Below are positions 1 through 8,356 of a stretch of DNA of 64,000 nucleotides, piece by piece. Origin of the DNA: Candidatus Flexifilum affinis (GTDB lineage Bacteria > Chloroflexota > Anaerolineae > Aggregatilineales > Phototrophicaceae); contig JADJPJ010000002.1 in NCBI GenBank assembly GCA_016713325.1, positions 310,001 through 374,000 of the forward strand, read 5' to 3'. Numbering within the stretch: position 1 is the first letter of the stretch; each line of letters opens with the position of its first letter. The translations under genes were made by a program, and so were the position numbers. Below the pieces are notes generated by a model. It made no database searches. It worked only from the letters and a program-made list of their open reading frames with translations, and was not told where the DNA came from.

Positions 1-3
1 CTT

Positions 4-960
4 GTGAGCCGCCGCTCACCGCTTCGATTGAGATTCTGGCTGAGCGTGGGTCTGTCCTTCGTCCTGTTTGTCGTCTTCGAGCCTCAACTCTCCCGGCTTC
101 AAGGGCTGTACTTCATCCTTGCGAACATCTTCCTGGGCTTGATCGTCCTGCGCGCGTACCGACCCGACAGCACCCTGCTCAGCGATCTGCGCGCGCTGTG
201 GGAGAGCCACAGCCTCATCCTGCTCTGGACGCGCATTGCGGTGAAGTCCCGATACAGCCAGGCCATCCTGGGAATCCTGTGGATTGTCCTGTTGCCGCTC
301 TCCACCGCATTGGTGTTCACTTTTGTATTCACGGTAATCTTCCGAGCATCGCCACTCGAAAATGTTCCGTTTGTGGCCTTCTTCCTGACTGGTGTCACAT
401 TCTGGAACCTCTTCAACCAATCGATGATCAACAGCACTGCCGCGCTGCTTGGCAAGATGGACTTGATGCGTCAGGTCTACTTCCCGCGAGAGGTGCTGGT
501 CATCGTTCGCCTGTTTGAGGCCATCGTCGATACCTTCTTCACGTTCATCATGCTGCTGCTGGTGAACGCATTGGCGGGGCTTCTGCCGAGTCTGGACTAT
601 CTTCTGATCCTCCCGGTGATGCTCATCCAGATCGCGTTCACTCTTGGGGTCATGCTGTTCGTCAGCGCACTCAGCGTGTTTGTGCGCGATATTCCGCCGC
701 TTGTCGGTGTGATCCTGCAAATCCTCTTCTACCTCACACCGATTCTGTATCAGGCCAGCAGCATTCCGCAGAACTTCCAGTTCCTGGTGCTGTTCAACCC
801 GCTCGTCCCGCTGATTGATGCCTACCGGGATGTCATCCTCTCCCATCGGATGCCCGATGTCATATCCCTGTTCTACCCGCTCGTCGCCGGCTTGATGCTG
901 CTTTATCTGGGCTATCGCTTTTTCAAACGGCGTGAGTTGCTCCTGCCCGACTACGTCTGA
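4..960 (+). CDS. ABC-2 type polysaccharide/lipid exporter permease (Wzm-like)
   Basis: This encodes a polytopic inner-membrane protein of about 318 residues with six or seven hydrophobic segments in the ABC-2 arrangement. A short amphipathic cytoplasmic stretch (LLWTRIAVKSRYSQAILGI, about residues 73-92) precedes the first core helix, as in O-antigen and teichoic acid export permeases (Wzm/TagG family). The role, by family, is to carry an undecaprenyl-linked or similar glycan across the membrane with a Wzt-type ATPase. The GTG start lies 3 bases from the window edge, so a start further upstream is possible. It converges on the ATPase gene and overlaps its 3' end by 10 bp; in most genomes these two genes lie on one strand, permease first. 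Family assignment is solid; the substrate is unknown. Confidence 0.85.
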   Translation: MSRRSPLRLRFWLSVGLSFVLFVVFEPQLSRLQGLYFILANIFLGLIVLRAYRPDSTLLSDLRALWESHSLILLWTRIAVKSRYSQAILGILWIVLLPLSTALVFTFVFTVIFRASPLENVPFVAFFLTGVTFWNLFNQSMINSTAALLGKMDLMRQVYFPREVLVIVRLFEAIVDTFFTFIMLLLVNALAGLLPSLDYLLILPVMLIQIAFTLGVMLFVSALSVFVRDIPPLVGVILQILFYLTPILYQASSIPQNFQFLVLFNPLVPLIDAYRDVILSHRMPDVISLFYPLVAGLMLLYLGYRFFKRRELLLPDYV

Positions 961-1721
961 GTCGGCGGGGTGGGTGGTACGACCGTCTCCGCTCGATAGG
1001 CCTCGATAACCTCCTGCGTGGTGTCGTCCATGCGAATCTGCCCCTCGTCCAGCCAGATGGCGCGCTTGGCCAGTTCGTGCACCTGTTCAATGGCGTGCGA
1101 GACGATCACGAAGGTGCGATCCTCCGATCGCAGTTCGTGCAGCTTGGCGATGCATTTCTGCTGAAAGCCGCTGTCGCCCACCGACAGTACCTCGTCCAGA
1201 AAGATGATGTTCGGCATGACGTGCACGGCGATGCTGAAGCCGAGCCGGGCGACCATGCCGCTGGAGTAGGTCTTCACCGGCAGATCGATGAACTCCTCCA
1301 GTTCGGCAAAGGCGATAATCTCATCGATGAGCGGCCGCACCTGTTTGGGCGGCATATTCAGAATGGCGGCGTTGAGGAAGATATTCTGCCGGCCGCTGTG
1401 CTCCATATCGAAGCCGGCGCTCAGCCCGATCAGCGCCACAGCCCGGCCGGTCACCTGGACGCGGCCCTCAGTCGGCGCCGTGATCCGCGACAGGATGCGC
1501 AGCAGCGTCGTCTTGCCCGCCCCGTTGCGCCCGACGAGCGCCACGCTCTCGCCGCGCTGGACCTCGAACGACACATCGCGGAGCGCCCAGTAGCCATCCT
1601 GCTCCATGCGCGGCCCCTGTGCCGTGCCGCGCAGCAGGCTGAGCGCTTCATGGCGCAGACTCGGCCGGTATCGGTTGAGGGGATAAAACTTTGACACGTG
1701 TTCGGCGGCGATCACTACCAT
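951..1721 (-). CDS. ABC transporter ATP-binding protein (Wzt-like polysaccharide exporter ATPase)
   Basis: A 256-residue ATPase. The Walker A (GRNGAGKTTLL), the signature region (KTYSSGMVARLGFSIAV) and the Walker B (IIFLDEVLSVGD) are all visible. The degenerate signature SSGM in place of LSGGQ and the DEVLSVGD Walker B are characteristic of the Wzt/TagH/RfbE polysaccharide and teichoic acid export subfamily. It lacks the C-terminal glycan-binding domain of long Wzt proteins. I prefer the ATG at 1721 because GAAGG lies just upstream; a TTG at 1727 also fits. It is the natural partner of the convergent permease at 4-960. Because the two genes face each other they cannot share a transcript. Confidence 0.87.
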   Translation of the reverse strand: MVVIAAEHVSKFYPLNRYRPSLRHEALSLLRGTAQGPRMEQDGYWALRDVSFEVQRGESVALVGRNGAGKTTLLRILSRITAPTEGRVQVTGRAVALIGLSAGFDMEHSGRQNIFLNAAILNMPPKQVRPLIDEIIAFAELEEFIDLPVKTYSSGMVARLGFSIAVHVMPNIIFLDEVLSVGDSGFQQKCIAKLHELRSEDRTFVIVSHAIEQVHELAKRAIWLDEGQIRMDDTTQEVIEAYRAETVVPPTPPTQT

Positions 1722-1826
1722 GGCCAAACCTTCAGGTGTGTCCTGTTAAGGCTGAGCATTATCCTTGGCCGCCCAACGAATGACAAGCGGGGGAAGTGGC
1801 GTGCGAGAGTCGCCCGATCAACGACA

Positions 1827-1850
1827 GACCCGGCCCGCGTGGGCCGGGTC
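1827..1850. other. perfect 10-bp stem hairpin between the ATPase and GyrI-like genes
   Basis: GACCCGGCCC, loop GCGT, GGGCCGGGTC forms a perfect 10-bp stem. It lies downstream of the GyrI-like gene and upstream of the ABC ATPase, both on the minus strand. There is no clear U-tract on the minus strand, so it may be an attenuating or RNA-stabilising hairpin rather than a classical intrinsic terminator. Confidence 0.5.
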
Positions 1851-1954
1851 CGCATGATGCATCTTCTGGAAGGAACCTAAAGGGCTGTGGCTACCGTCTT
1901 CGTCACGGTATTCTGCATTTGCTCATCCCTCATATCTCATTCCTTGTCTCCGTC

Positions 1955-2434
1955 CTACATCGGCTCCGGCGCGTGGACCCGCCGCACCGGGAAGGCAATG
2001 TCAGTCTTCAGGTCGGCAGGTGCCACCGTCGGCTCGGTCAGATACCATTCGTAGGCATCGCCCATCGGCATAAACCCTTGCTTGCCCGCGAACCGCGTCA
2101 GGGTGTCGTAGGCCGGGCCGATCTGATCGTAGGCGCCGGTGTAATGACAGATGGCGAACGCGCCGCCAGGAATCTCGCCGGGCTGAATTTCCCCTTGGCC
2201 GCGCACCGGCTTCGTGACGGGGAATCCCGCCTCGACATCCATGTCGTCCATATCCATGTTGTGATAGATGGCGAAGGGTGGACCGGCAGGACCCACGCCT
2301 TGCGCGCCGAGGTATTCCGCGATGGCCTGGTAGATGCGTCCGAAATGCGCGCTCAGGTTGTTGACTGGCGAACGAAAGCGGACCGATAGAATGGGGCGGG
2401 GGGCAAGTGTCTGAATTTCACACGGGAACTTCAT
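1955..2434 (-). CDS. GyrI-like / AraC effector-binding domain protein
   Basis: A 159-residue cytosolic protein that fits the stand-alone GyrI-like small-molecule-binding fold. It opens with a strand typical of the family (FPCEIQTLAPRPILSVRF), has a central GGAFAICHYTGAYDQIGPAYDTL segment, as in SbmC/GyrI and the C-terminal half of multidrug-sensing AraC regulators, and ends with a TEPTVAPADLKTDIAFPV strand. Such proteins bind hydrophobic small molecules or modulate DNA gyrase; which applies here cannot be told. The ATG at 2434 is chosen because a perfect AGGAGG lies 7 nt upstream (2442-2447); the longer frame back to 2476 has no such site. It has no DNA-binding domain. Transcribed alone. Confidence 0.75.
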   Translation of the reverse strand: MKFPCEIQTLAPRPILSVRFRSPVNNLSAHFGRIYQAIAEYLGAQGVGPAGPPFAIYHNMDMDDMDVEAGFPVTKPVRGQGEIQPGEIPGGAFAICHYTGAYDQIGPAYDTLTRFAGKQGFMPMGDAYEWYLTEPTVAPADLKTDIAFPVRRVHAPEPM

Positions 2435-2620
2435 CGGAGAACCTCCTGTGCAGGAAAAGATGAGAATAGCACGCATGTGCTAATTTGTATCAGCATACGC
2501 CAGATTCGCGCGGCAGGTTAGTGCCAAATGTCACAATCGAGTCTTGGAATGAGCGCCCGGCATGTGCCAGAGTGGCGTGTGATTCGCCCAGGGAGGCGAT
2601 CCTGAGTGGGTTGGCTTTGG

Positions 2621-3856
2621 CTACACGGAAGCTGTCACGGGCAGGGCTACCCGGAAGCTCGTTCGCTCCCCTGGGATGCTCTCGACGGCGATCGTCCCGT
2701 CATGCATCTCGATGATCCGCTTGGCCATCGCCAGCCCAAGCCCTGCGCCTCCTGCCATGCTGCGCGCCTCGTCGGCTTTGAAGAAGCGTTCAAATACATG
2801 CGGCAGTTTGTCGGGGCTGATCCCAACCCCATTGTCCGTGATTTCGACAACGAGAGATCCGTTGGGTTCGACTGCTGATCGAATGCGAATATGCCCACCG
2901 GATGGGGTGAAGCGCACGGCGTTCTTGATGAGCTCGCCGAAGGCGCGGTAGAGCGTGTCCGGGTCGAATCGAACGGGCGGAGGATGCGGCGCCAGCTCGG
3001 TGACGATCGGGATGTTCTTGTGGTTGGCCGGCCGACCAAAATGCGCGATCGCATCGGCGATGATCGGGTTAATGTGCCCTTCGCGCAGCGGCAGCGAGGC
3101 GAGCGCGTCGAGCATCGCCATGTGCTGAAGCTGTTCAAGCACCCCGTTGAGATAGATCACGTACTGCTGGATCAAGCGGATTTTTTCCGCGCGCTCCGGC
3201 TCATCCTTCATGCGTTCCAGATTGTGGAGCCCTGTGAGGATGGTCGCGATCGGCGTTCTCAGGTCATGGGACGTATCGCGGATGAATGCTGCCAGCAGCT
3301 TGATACGCTGTTGTTCAATTTCCAGCGCCAGCGCCTGTTCCTCTGCGCGTTTTCGTTCTCGCAGATCCGTGAGGATCATGCAGATCACCTGCGCCTGGTC
3401 CAGCAGCAGCAGATTGGCGGAGACGTACATCGGCACGCTTTCTCCCGACGGTCCCTGGAAGCAGAATTCCTGATTGCTGGTGGACGTGCTGGGGATCTTC
3501 TGCAGAAAGGCCTTGAAGGGCTCACGATCCGCCGCGACAAGATATTCCTCGATGGAAAGGGAGGTGATTGCTTCGGGAACCGTGCCCAGGGCCTCCGCGA
3601 AGCACTGATTGCAGTACAGCAAAATTCCGTCGGTGGAGGTCGTCACCGCGCCCTGATGCATTTGCTCGACCAGCAGGCGGTAGGGCTGATCGGCGCTTTG
3701 CAGAGTGAACACTCGGTTGCCCTGGGCGGTCGAGACGACGATGGCATCCACTTCACCGCCGCGGATGGCGCGCAGAGTCTCCTCGGCTTCGCTCAGGCGC
3801 GCCTGAAGAGAATCCCTTTCCAGAAGAAGCTGATCGTAGGCGTTTCGCTCGGACAT
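2621..3856 (-). CDS. PAS-domain sensor histidine kinase
   Basis: A 411-residue soluble kinase, last gene of the kai-type operon. Residues 1-30 are a predicted coiled coil, a PAS domain covers roughly 58-170 (VEQMHQGAVTTSTDGILLYCN onward), and the DHp helix carries the H-box DTSHDLRTPI with His197 as phospho-acceptor. The HATPase domain shows the N-box (ELIKNAVRF), G1 (DNGVGI), F-box (FERFF) and G2 (GAGLGL). There are no transmembrane helices, so it should sense a cytosolic cue or a partner protein. By analogy with the SasA/RpaA output pathway of cyanobacteria it may read KaiC/KaiB state, but it carries a PAS domain rather than the KaiB-like sensor domain of SasA. The likely phospho-acceptor is the receiver protein encoded at 6396-6767. 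Confidence 0.9.
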   Translation of the reverse strand: MSERNAYDQLLLERDSLQARLSEAEETLRAIRGGEVDAIVVSTAQGNRVFTLQSADQPYRLLVEQMHQGAVTTSTDGILLYCNQCFAEALGTVPEAITSLSIEEYLVAADREPFKAFLQKIPSTSTSNQEFCFQGPSGESVPMYVSANLLLLDQAQVICMILTDLRERKRAEEQALALEIEQQRIKLLAAFIRDTSHDLRTPIATILTGLHNLERMKDEPERAEKIRLIQQYVIYLNGVLEQLQHMAMLDALASLPLREGHINPIIADAIAHFGRPANHKNIPIVTELAPHPPPVRFDPDTLYRAFGELIKNAVRFTPSGGHIRIRSAVEPNGSLVVEITDNGVGISPDKLPHVFERFFKADEARSMAGGAGLGLAMAKRIIEMHDGTIAVESIPGERTSFRVALPVTASV

Positions 3857-3878
3857 ATCTGTGTCTGGTGCGTCGTAC

Positions 3879-4229
3879 CTATATGGGTGCCAGGTCCAGG
3901 CCGGCCAGGACCCGCTCCCGATTGGTCATGTCGCCCACCAGTTTGCGCCGCGACGCGGGCATCTGCTTGACGAGCATAGGGGTGGCGACGACAGGCTCAT
4001 CTTCAAGCACCGTGGCGTCCTGGTAGACATCGACGATCTCCAGTTCGACGCATCCCTGTAATCGCTCCGAGCAAATGGACCGGATAGCGGCAATCGCCGC
4101 GATAGAACGTGGGGTGTGTCCCGTGACATAGAGCGTCAGCTTGAACTTCTCACCGGCCTGTACCCGCGTGCCGGCGGTTTCTTGTGCGGCTTCCTCGTTC
4201 CTGTGATGAGCATTTGGGTCGTCGGTCAT
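3879..4229 (-). CDS. KaiB-like protein (second copy)
   Basis: A 116-residue thioredoxin-like protein of the KaiB family with a ~25-residue polar N-terminal extension. KaiB hallmarks are KLTLYVTGHTPRS at the start of the domain, ELEIVDVYQD, ATPMLVKQMP (the cis-proline region) and GDMTNRERVLAGLDL at the C-terminus. It follows the other KaiB gene by 19 bp, and AAAGGAT provides a ribosome binding site. The two copies are clearly diverged, suggesting different partners or fold-switching behaviour. KaiB binds the CI ring of KaiC and competes with output kinases. With no kaiA in the window, this is a reduced Kai system. Confidence 0.88.
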   Translation of the reverse strand: MTDDPNAHHRNEEAAQETAGTRVQAGEKFKLTLYVTGHTPRSIAAIAAIRSICSERLQGCVELEIVDVYQDATVLEDEPVVATPMLVKQMPASRRKLVGDMTNRERVLAGLDLAPI

Positions 4230-4248
4230 GACGCTATCCTTTGTCGTC

Positions 4249-4563
4249 TCACACGGCCTGAAGCTGCAAACCCGCGACGACCTTCTCGGTATTCGAGAGA
4301 TCGCCGAAGACCCGTCTGCTGGGTTCGGGAAAAAGTCTCACCAGGGTGGGAATCACAATCACCTGATCCGCCTCCGCCAGATGCGGGTCGGCCATCAGGT
4401 CGATGACGTGAATCTCGTAGAGTCGCCCATCAAGATAGTGTTCGCAGATTTTCCGCAGATTGGCGGTGGCCAACACCGACTTGGGCGATTGCCCAACAAT
4501 GTAAAGTCGAAACTCCCATTTTTCGGGGGCAGGAACCTCCGCGGAGCTCAAATGGTCATCCAT
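4249..4563 (-). CDS. kaiB: KaiB-like protein (first copy)
   Basis: A 104-residue KaiB close to the canonical length. It shows WEFRLYIVGQSPKSVLA, YEIHVIDLMADPHLAEADQVIVIPTLVRLFPEPSRRVFGDLSNTEKVVAGLQ, matching the cyanobacterial KaiB pattern through the PTL and GDLSN segments. Its start codon overlaps the end of KaiC by 8 bp, so translation is probably coupled and the two proteins are made together. Known role in the family: metamorphic regulator that binds KaiC CI. Inference: part of a KaiA-less timing or stress-signalling module. Confidence 0.9.
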   Translation of the reverse strand: MDDHLSSAEVPAPEKWEFRLYIVGQSPKSVLATANLRKICEHYLDGRLYEIHVIDLMADPHLAEADQVIVIPTLVRLFPEPSRRVFGDLSNTEKVVAGLQLQAV

Positions 4564-6324
4564 CTCGATCCCTGCTTCCTGCTGAACCCGTCAGCAATCC
4601 ACCATCCTGTAAATCGCGATCGCCATCAACGGTGCCACCGCGCTTGCGCGCCATGATTTCCGAGTAGGTCCTGGATGCGGACTGGCGTCTCGATGCGATG
4701 TCGAGCAGCAGTTCGGCCTCAGCTTTTTCCACTTCGAGTTCAGCCTGTAAGGCCGCAATCTGAGCAGCCAGAGCGGCGCGTTTGTACTCCGTTTGCAGAC
4801 GTTTCAGTTCAACAGCCTGATGATGAACCAGCGCCTCATCGGCCTCGCGAGCTTCCTGAGCCACGCGCGCGCTTCCGGTCAGGACTCCCGAGCGGCCCGG
4901 CTGCGTCTCAATCAATTGTACCCCGCGCGGCGTGATCTCGAACTCGCAAATCTGGTTGGAATGCTCCATGCCGCGAGACTTGAGGATCGACAGGATGCGG
5001 TCGCGCTCGCCATTCGCTTGCAGATTCTGAACCAGAACCCAGGTGTCAATCATCGAGGAGATACTGACCTCGGTCTGTTCGGGGGAACTGTCGGCGCTCG
5101 TCAGGCTGGTCATGAGGGTCGTGACGCTTTGCATCTTCAGAAAGTCGATCAGGCGAGTGAGCAGGAGCCGGCTGTCGGACTTCGTGCCAATCGCGTCGAA
5201 ATTGGTGACCGGATCGAGGACGATGATATGAGGCTGAAACGCATCGACGTGCCGGTGCAGCGTCGAGAGATGCATTTCGAGACTGTACATGGTCGGCCGT
5301 GCCGAATGGAATTCGAGCAGGCCAACATCCACCCAGGGCTGCATGTCGATGCCGACGGAGCGCAGATTGCGGACGATCTGGCCCGGCGCTTCTTCAAACG
5401 AGAAGAACAAACAGCGTTCGCCGCGCTGGCATGCCGCGACGACAAACTGGGCTGCAATGCTGGTTTTGCCTGTACCACTGGGACCCGAGATCAGAATCGT
5501 GGTGCCGCGAAAAAACCCTGTCCGCCGAGCATCGTATCCAGGCCCGCTATGCCGCTTGAGACACGCTCTTCGCTCACAGGATAGTCGAGACCGACCGACG
5601 TGATCGGCAGCACGGAAATGCCATGCTCGTTGATGAGGAACGGATACTCATTGGTGCCGTGCTTGGCGCCGCGATACTTGACGATCCGCAGCAGCCGGCG
5701 GGCCATCTGATTCTCAACGCGCTGATCCAGCAGGATCACCGCGTCCGAGACATAGGCTTCGATACCTCGCCGGGTCAGCGTTTTGTCGCCGCTTTCGCCG
5801 GTGATGACCGTGGTCACGCCTTTGTCCTTCAACCATCCAAAGACGCGTCGAAGTTCGGAACGAAGGATATCTGTGTCGCCCAACATGGCGAGTAATACCT
5901 CGATCGTGTCCAGTACTACCCGCTTGGCGCCGACTTTCCGAATAGCGGTCTCCAGCCGGATCAACAGCCCATCAAGACTGTATTCCCCGGTTTGAGCATT
6001 CTGACTCCAATCGATACTAACGAAGTCGATCACCAGCTTCTTCTGGTCGATCAGGTCTATCACGTCAAAACCCAGCGACAGGACATTCTGTGCCAGTTCC
6101 TCGCGCGTTTCTTCGAAAGAGACGAAGACACCTGGCTCATCGAATTCGGTGATTCCTCGTACCAGAAATTCCATGGCAAACAGCGTTTTTCCGCTGCCGG
6201 TGCTCCCACAGACCAGTGTCGGCCGGCCACTGGGCAGGCCGCCCTCAGTGATTTCGTCGAACCCGGCGATCCCGGTTGGGGTCTTCGCCAGAGATGGACG
6301 CTGGGGATCGAGTGCCTGAGGCAT
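4556..6324 (-). CDS. kaiC: KaiC-like double-domain RecA ATPase, interrupted by a -1 frameshift
   Basis: Two reading frames (5491-6324 and, from the shift, down to 4556) together encode one KaiC of about 589 residues. CI has Walker A CGSTGSGKT and the catalytic pair SFEETREE; CII has GPSGTGKT and SFEEAP. In CII the phosphosite segment reads SISSMIDTW, so the Ser431/Thr432 pair of the Synechococcus protein is Ser-Ser. The C-terminus carries a ~90-residue Glu/Ala/Leu-rich coiled coil not found in clock KaiC. The break falls at six T residues (plus positions 5510-5515): one more T, or a -1 slip on T TTT TTC, restores the frame (GQGFFRGTTILISGPSG). I chose ATG 6324 for AAGGGA 8 nt upstream rather than ATG 6339. 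Indel error or programmed frameshift are both possible. Confidence 0.85.
5509..5515 (-). other. slippery heptamer T TTT TTC at the KaiC frame break
   Basis: On the minus strand the zero frame reads GGT TTT TTC, an X XXY YYZ-type -1 slippery heptamer, and a -1 slip joins the two KaiC halves exactly in frame. Five bases further on, ACCAC can pair with a GTGGT about 20 nt later, a weak stimulatory hairpin at best. A one-base deletion in a T7 run from sequencing gives the same picture. Confidence 0.4.
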
Positions 6325-6395
6325 GGAATGTCCCTTCATGAGATCGACGTTGCGTTGATGAACTGAGTTCTGATGGTGGGGTGCAACCTGAAGAC

Positions 6396-6767
6396 TCAGC
6401 TTGTTTTCAGACAGGCCTGGATGGCCTCCACGAGTTCGTTGAACGTGAAAGGCTTGCTCACGAATGCGCAGACGCCAAGATCCTGACTCTTGCCGGCATC
6501 GTCATAGGTGTTCGATTTGGCCGTCAGGAAGATGAAGGGGATGTCCCTGGTCGTGGGGTTGGCGCGCAGACCTCGCAGGACTCCATGTCCATCCAGGTTT
6601 GGCATCAGGATATCGGAAATGATCAGATCGGGGAGGTGAAGCAAAGCCTCGCGGAGTCCTTCGCGTCCGTCGGCAGCTTCAACCACGTCATAGCCCTCGA
6701 AGGTTAGGAGGTCGACGACTTCTCGCCTTAGCACAGATTCGTCTTCGATGACGAGCACCGTTGTCAT
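6396..6767 (-). CDS. single-domain response regulator (CheY-like receiver)
   Basis: A 123-residue stand-alone receiver domain. The acidic pocket is IEDES (Glu8, Asp9), the phospho-acceptor is Asp52 in IISDILMP, the switch Thr is Thr82 in FLTAK and the conserved Lys is Lys105 in FVSKPF. There is no output domain, so it acts by protein contact or as a phosphorelay intermediate. It is the first gene of the operon that continues through KaiC, two KaiB proteins and a PAS kinase, which makes the kinase its probable partner. AGGATAT precedes the ATG. A candidate promoter lies at 6826-6854. Confidence 0.92.
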   Translation of the reverse strand: MTTVLVIEDESVLRREVVDLLTFEGYDVVEAADGREGLREALLHLPDLIISDILMPNLDGHGVLRGLRANPTTRDIPFIFLTAKSNTYDDAGKSQDLGVCAFVSKPFTFNELVEAIQACLKTS

Positions 6768-6825
6768 TGCTGATATATCCTGATGCCCCCGCGGCGCCGC
6801 AGGAGCAATTCCAGACTGTCCCTAT

Positions 6826-6854
6826 ATCCTAACGCCGCCTATTCATGAAGCCAA
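6826..6854 (-). promoter_or_regulatory. candidate sigma70-type promoter for the response regulator-kai operon
   Basis: On the minus strand TTGGCT (6849-6854) and TAGGAT (6826-6831) are separated by exactly 17 bp; each matches 4 of 6 consensus bases. It sits about 60 bp upstream of the response regulator start. Prediction by eye only. Confidence 0.35.
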
Positions 6855-6910
6855 ATAAAGCGGCAACTCGTATTAAGTCACCGCTTATACCTTCCATGAG
6901 TGAAACGCGC

Positions 6911-8356
6911 CTAAAGTCCCAGCTTGCCCGGCGCGCAGATGTTCTGCGGGTCGAGCGCGCTCTTGATCCGCTTCAGCGCCAGCATACCGGCGTCGCCATA
7001 CTGCGCCGGCATGTACGGCGCCAGCCGGATTCCCACGCCATGGTGGTCGTTGATCAGCGCCCCGGCCTTGAGCGACGCTTCCACGCCGGCCTTGAAAATG
7101 GCGTCGTGCAGCGCCTTGGCCTCCGCCAGATCCGGCGGCCCGACCGGAACCTTCATGCGGGCGTAGATCATGCTGCCCCACTCGTACCAGTGCGAAAAGT
7201 GCGTCGTCAGCGACAGGTTGTACTCCGGCGGGCAGGCCGCGCGGATCGCTGCCGTCGTCTCGTTGTAGACGGCCTCGATGTGCGCGAAGTCGGCCACCGT
7301 GTCGATTGTGCCCCAGATCGACGGCAGCTCCGGCGCGTAGGGCGGGTAGTAGAAGACGTAGCGCCGCTCCCACCAGATCTCGCCGATCTGCGATGGCAGT
7401 TCCTTGCCGCCATGCTCCCGGCAGATGCGCGCGGCGATCTGCGCCTCCAGATCCACCAGTTCCGCGTATTCGCCGTCGAACATCATCACGAATGTTGGAT
7501 GTTCCAGCGGCATTTCGACGGCGCGAGCCAGGCTGTGCGAAGCGGCGTGGTGATCGTACAGGCGCATCACCGGCGGTTTCAGTCCCGTCGTCATGATGAC
7601 CCGCCCGGCCTCGATGCCGTCGCTCAGATTCTCGAACGCGTAGGCGATGAAGGTGCGCTTCTTCGGCAGCAGGTGCAGCTTGACCGTCGCGGCGGTGATC
7701 ACCCCCAGCGTGCCCTCCGCGCCAACCAGGAGCTGGGTCAGTTCCGGGCCGGCGGCGTGGCGTGGCACGTCGGGCGTCTGGAAGATCTCGCCGGTGGGCA
7801 GCACCCACTCGACGCTCAGCACGTGCTCCTCGATCTTGCCGTACTTGCCGGAAAGCACGCCCGATCCGCGCGCCGCGATGCTGCCGCCGATCGTCGCCCA
7901 CTCCGCCGAGGCGGGGTAGTGCGTGAACGACAGCCCCTGCGGGTTCAGCCACGCCTCGAAGTCGCGGCAGGCATAGCCCGCTTCCACCGTGCAGGTCAGC
8001 GACTTCGTATCCAGGTGGCGTACCGCCTGCATGGCCTTCAGGTCGAGGACGATGCCTCCCCGGTCAGCGTTGGCCGCGCCCTGCACGCCGCTCCCGCCGC
8101 CCCAGGCCGTCAGAGGAATACCATTTTCATTGGCGAAGCGCACTACGGCGGCGACCTGCTCGGTCGTCTTCGGGCGCACGGCCACATCCGGACGGCTCAC
8201 CGGCTGATCGGCAGCGGCGGCGGCGATGGCGTACCACCACTGATCGTTGGCGTAATGGACCCGCGCATCTTTCGCCGGGATGACATTTTCACGGCCGACG
8301 AGCGCGGAAAGCTCGCCGGCCAGGGCAGCCGCTTCGGTCGGGGTCAGGGCAGCCAT
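6911..8356 (-). CDS. FAD-binding oxidase/dehydrogenase (GlcD / alkyl-DHAP synthase-like)
   Basis: A 481-residue flavoenzyme of the PCMH (vanillyl-alcohol oxidase) superfamily. The FAD-binding half has VRPKTTEQVAAVVRFANENGIPLTAWGGGSGVQG and LLVGAEGTLGVITA. The cap and C-terminal half has TTHFSHWYEWGSMIY and a late NDHHGVGIRLAPY motif resembling the HHHGVG element of alkyl-dihydroxyacetonephosphate synthases, with Asp in the first His position; it ends in the usual ALDPQNICAPGK. These enzymes oxidise 2-hydroxyacids or polyol-derived acids, so a hydroxy-acid or sugar-acid oxidation step is a reasonable guess here. The start overlaps the upstream creatininase-like gene by 13 bp (GGAAGG as RBS), so they are co-translated. 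Last gene of the minus arm of the catabolic locus. Confidence 0.82.
   Translation of the reverse strand: MAALTPTEAAALAGELSALVGRENVIPAKDARVHYANDQWWYAIAAAAADQPVSRPDVAVRPKTTEQVAAVVRFANENGIPLTAWGGGSGVQGAANADRGGIVLDLKAMQAVRHLDTKSLTCTVEAGYACRDFEAWLNPQGLSFTHYPASAEWATIGGSIAARGSGVLSGKYGKIEEHVLSVEWVLPTGEIFQTPDVPRHAAGPELTQLLVGAEGTLGVITAATVKLHLLPKKRTFIAYAFENLSDGIEAGRVIMTTGLKPPVMRLYDHHAASHSLARAVEMPLEHPTFVMMFDGEYAELVDLEAQIAARICREHGGKELPSQIGEIWWERRYVFYYPPYAPELPSIWGTIDTVADFAHIEAVYNETTAAIRAACPPEYNLSLTTHFSHWYEWGSMIYARMKVPVGPPDLAEAKALHDAIFKAGVEASLKAGALINDHHGVGIRLAPYMPAQYGDAGMLALKRIKSALDPQNICAPGKLGL

Noticed and set aside
2471..2484. AGCACGCATGTGCT near-palindrome upstream of the GyrI-like gene
   Set aside because: Short, centre mismatched, and no regulator or second copy was found to support an operator.
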